This document shows, one piece after another, positions 62,824 to 64,000 of a stretch of DNA of 64,000 nt. Both the position numbers and the translations under genes were made by a program. Below the pieces are notes generated by a model. The model had not been told where the DNA came from and did no database searches. It saw only the letters and a program-made list of their open reading frames with translations. The stretch is from Halisarca cf. caerulea (taxonomy: Eukaryota > Porifera > Demospongiae > Chondrillida > Halisarcidae), in the NCBI GenBank assembly GCA_963170055.1, contig CAUJGJ010000217.1, positions 1 through 64,000 of the forward strand, read 5' to 3'. Positions within the stretch are counted from its first letter, which is position 1. Each line of letters opens with the position of its first letter.

Positions 62824-64000
62824 AGTGTTGGATATGCTGGTTCTAATACCAATATTTGGCACTAGAACCACGCCCATTACCAGTGGACACACATGACCTT
62901 TCTGAAGTGCTGTGGGCGTATTTGTGTAGTGTTGGATATGCTGGTGCTAATACCAATATTTGGCACTAGCACCACGCACATTCCCAGTGGACACACATGA
63001 AGTTTCTTAACTACTGTGGGCGTATTTGTGTAGTGTTGGATATGCTGGTGCTAATACCAATATTTGGCACTAGCACCACGCACATTCCCAGGGGACACAC
63101 ATGACCTTTCTCAAGTGCTGTGGGCGTATTTGTGTAGTGTTGGATATGCTGGTGCTAATACCAATATTTGGCACTAGCACCACGCACATTCCCAGTGGAC
63201 ACACATGAAGTTTCTGAAGTGCTGTGGGCGTATTTGTGTAGTGTTGGATATGCTGGTGCTAATACCAATATTTGGCACTAGCACCACGCACATTCCCAGT
63301 GGACACACATGAAGTTTCTGAAGTGCTGTGGGCGTATTTGTGTAGTGTTGGATATGCTGGTGCTAATACCAATATTTGGCACTAGCACCACGCACATTCC
63401 CAGTGGACACACATGACCTTTCTGAAGTGCTGTGGGCGTATTTGTGTAGTGTTGGATATGCTGGTGCTAATACCAATATTTGGCACTAGCACCACGCACA
63501 TTCCCAGTGGACACACATGAAGTTTCTTAACTACTGTGGGCGTATTTGTGTAGTGTTGGATATGCTGGTGCTAATACCAATATTTGGCACTAGCACCACG
63601 CACATTCCCAGGGGACACACATGACCTTTCTGAAGTGCTGTGGGCGTATTTGTGTAGTGTTGGATATGCTGCTGCTAATACCAATATTTGGCACTAGCAC
63701 CAAGCACATTCCCAGGGGACACACATGAAGTTTCTGAAGTGCTGTGGGCGTATTTGTGTAGTGTTGGATATGCTGGTGCTAATACCAATATTTGGCACTA
63801 GAACCACGCACATTCCCAGTGGACACACATGAAGTTTCTGAAGTGCTGTGGGCGTATTTGTGTAGTGTTGGATATATTGGTGCTAATACCAATATTTGGC
63901 ACTAGCACCACGCACATTCCCAGTGGACACACATGAAGTTTCTTAACTACTGTGGGCGTATTTGTGTGATGTTGGATATGCTGGTGGTAATACCAATATT

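Larger units (their letters stand above)
25507..64000. repeat. 104-bp satellite DNA, about 370 monomers
   Basis: Head-to-tail monomers of 104 bp from 25506 to the window end, without interruption. The segment taataccaatatttggcac is almost invariant. Variation concentrates in positions ~35-75: the accacgcac/atcacacac/accaagcac/accgcgcac types, the gtgg/gggg/gttt types, and two main classes, gaagtttcttaacta and gacctttctgaagtg. Single-base indels are rare. On the minus strand 60-100-codon frames recur because the monomer has few stops; since 104 is not a multiple of 3 they cycle frames and are not genes. Position next to a telomere tract suggests a subtelomeric satellite; a pericentromeric role in an acrocentric chromosome is possible. 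Confidence 0.95.

Noticed and set aside
25507..64000. Regular repeat array considered as a CRISPR array
   Set aside because: Monomers are contiguous with no unique spacers, and the context is eukaryotic satellite.
25507..64000. Search for a CENP-B box in the satellite consensus
   Set aside because: No match to the TTCG...CGGG core was seen in the monomer; a centromeric identity is not supported by that criterion.

Overview
This window is a chromosome end of an animal. It opens on a terminal run of the metazoan telomere repeat (CCCTAA on the + strand, so the chromosome continues to the right) and is dominated by subtelomeric and satellite repeats. Vertebrate-type telomere repeats, spliceosomal genes with short introns (93, 286 and 193 nt), a degraded CR1/Jockey-like non-LTR retrotransposon, very abundant (CA)n, (CT)n and (ACGT)n microsatellites and MITE-like elements suggest an invertebrate metazoan. 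Gene compactness makes a sponge or another marine non-bilaterian plausible, but that is inference. There is no bacterial signature.

Layout. 1-4616: telomere, then three copies of a ~0.76-0.79 kb subtelomeric element (two almost identical, one diverged), each separated by telomeric tracts, an arrangement like yeast Y' elements. 4617-7250: a 156/199/236-bp minisatellite of TG and GTAC words. 7485-8680: a repeat-bearing exon-like remnant (- strand), a CpG-rich stretch and a foldback element. 8721-11660: five tandem ~587-bp GC-rich units, each with a perfect 39-bp hairpin, amplified as dimers. 11850-11955: an orphan last-exon-like piece. 12390-14630: CA-rich DNA holding a segmental duplication that ends just upstream of a TATA box. 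14688-17221 (+): a four-exon tyrosine-recombinase gene, 653 aa. 17214-18655: a dense zone of inverted repeats, two MITE-like elements with the same architecture, and an E-box/YY1 promoter-like patch. 19150-22180: fragments of a CR1-like retrotransposon, part of it amplified into a six-copy ~370-bp tandem array. 22337-25096 (-): a 919-aa protein with acidic repeats, a staphylococcal-nuclease-like region and a C-terminal SET domain. 25462-25506: a short interstitial telomere tract. 25507-64000: an uninterrupted 104-bp satellite (about 370 monomers) with several generations of higher-order repeats.

Genes. Only two genes are well supported, and they are convergent: the recombinase (+) and the SNase-like/SET protein (-), separated by MITEs and retrotransposon debris. 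Both look like DNA- or chromatin-acting proteins, but no shared pathway can be proven from sequence. The most unusual points are: complementary (UG)n and (AC)n tracts in the two introns flanking exon 3 of the recombinase, an in-frame exon that carries the catalytic Arg and His; the SNase-like/SET fusion; a conserved cluster of nuclear-receptor half-sites beside the telomere; and the interstitial telomere exactly at the satellite border, in the orientation expected of a buried former chromosome end.
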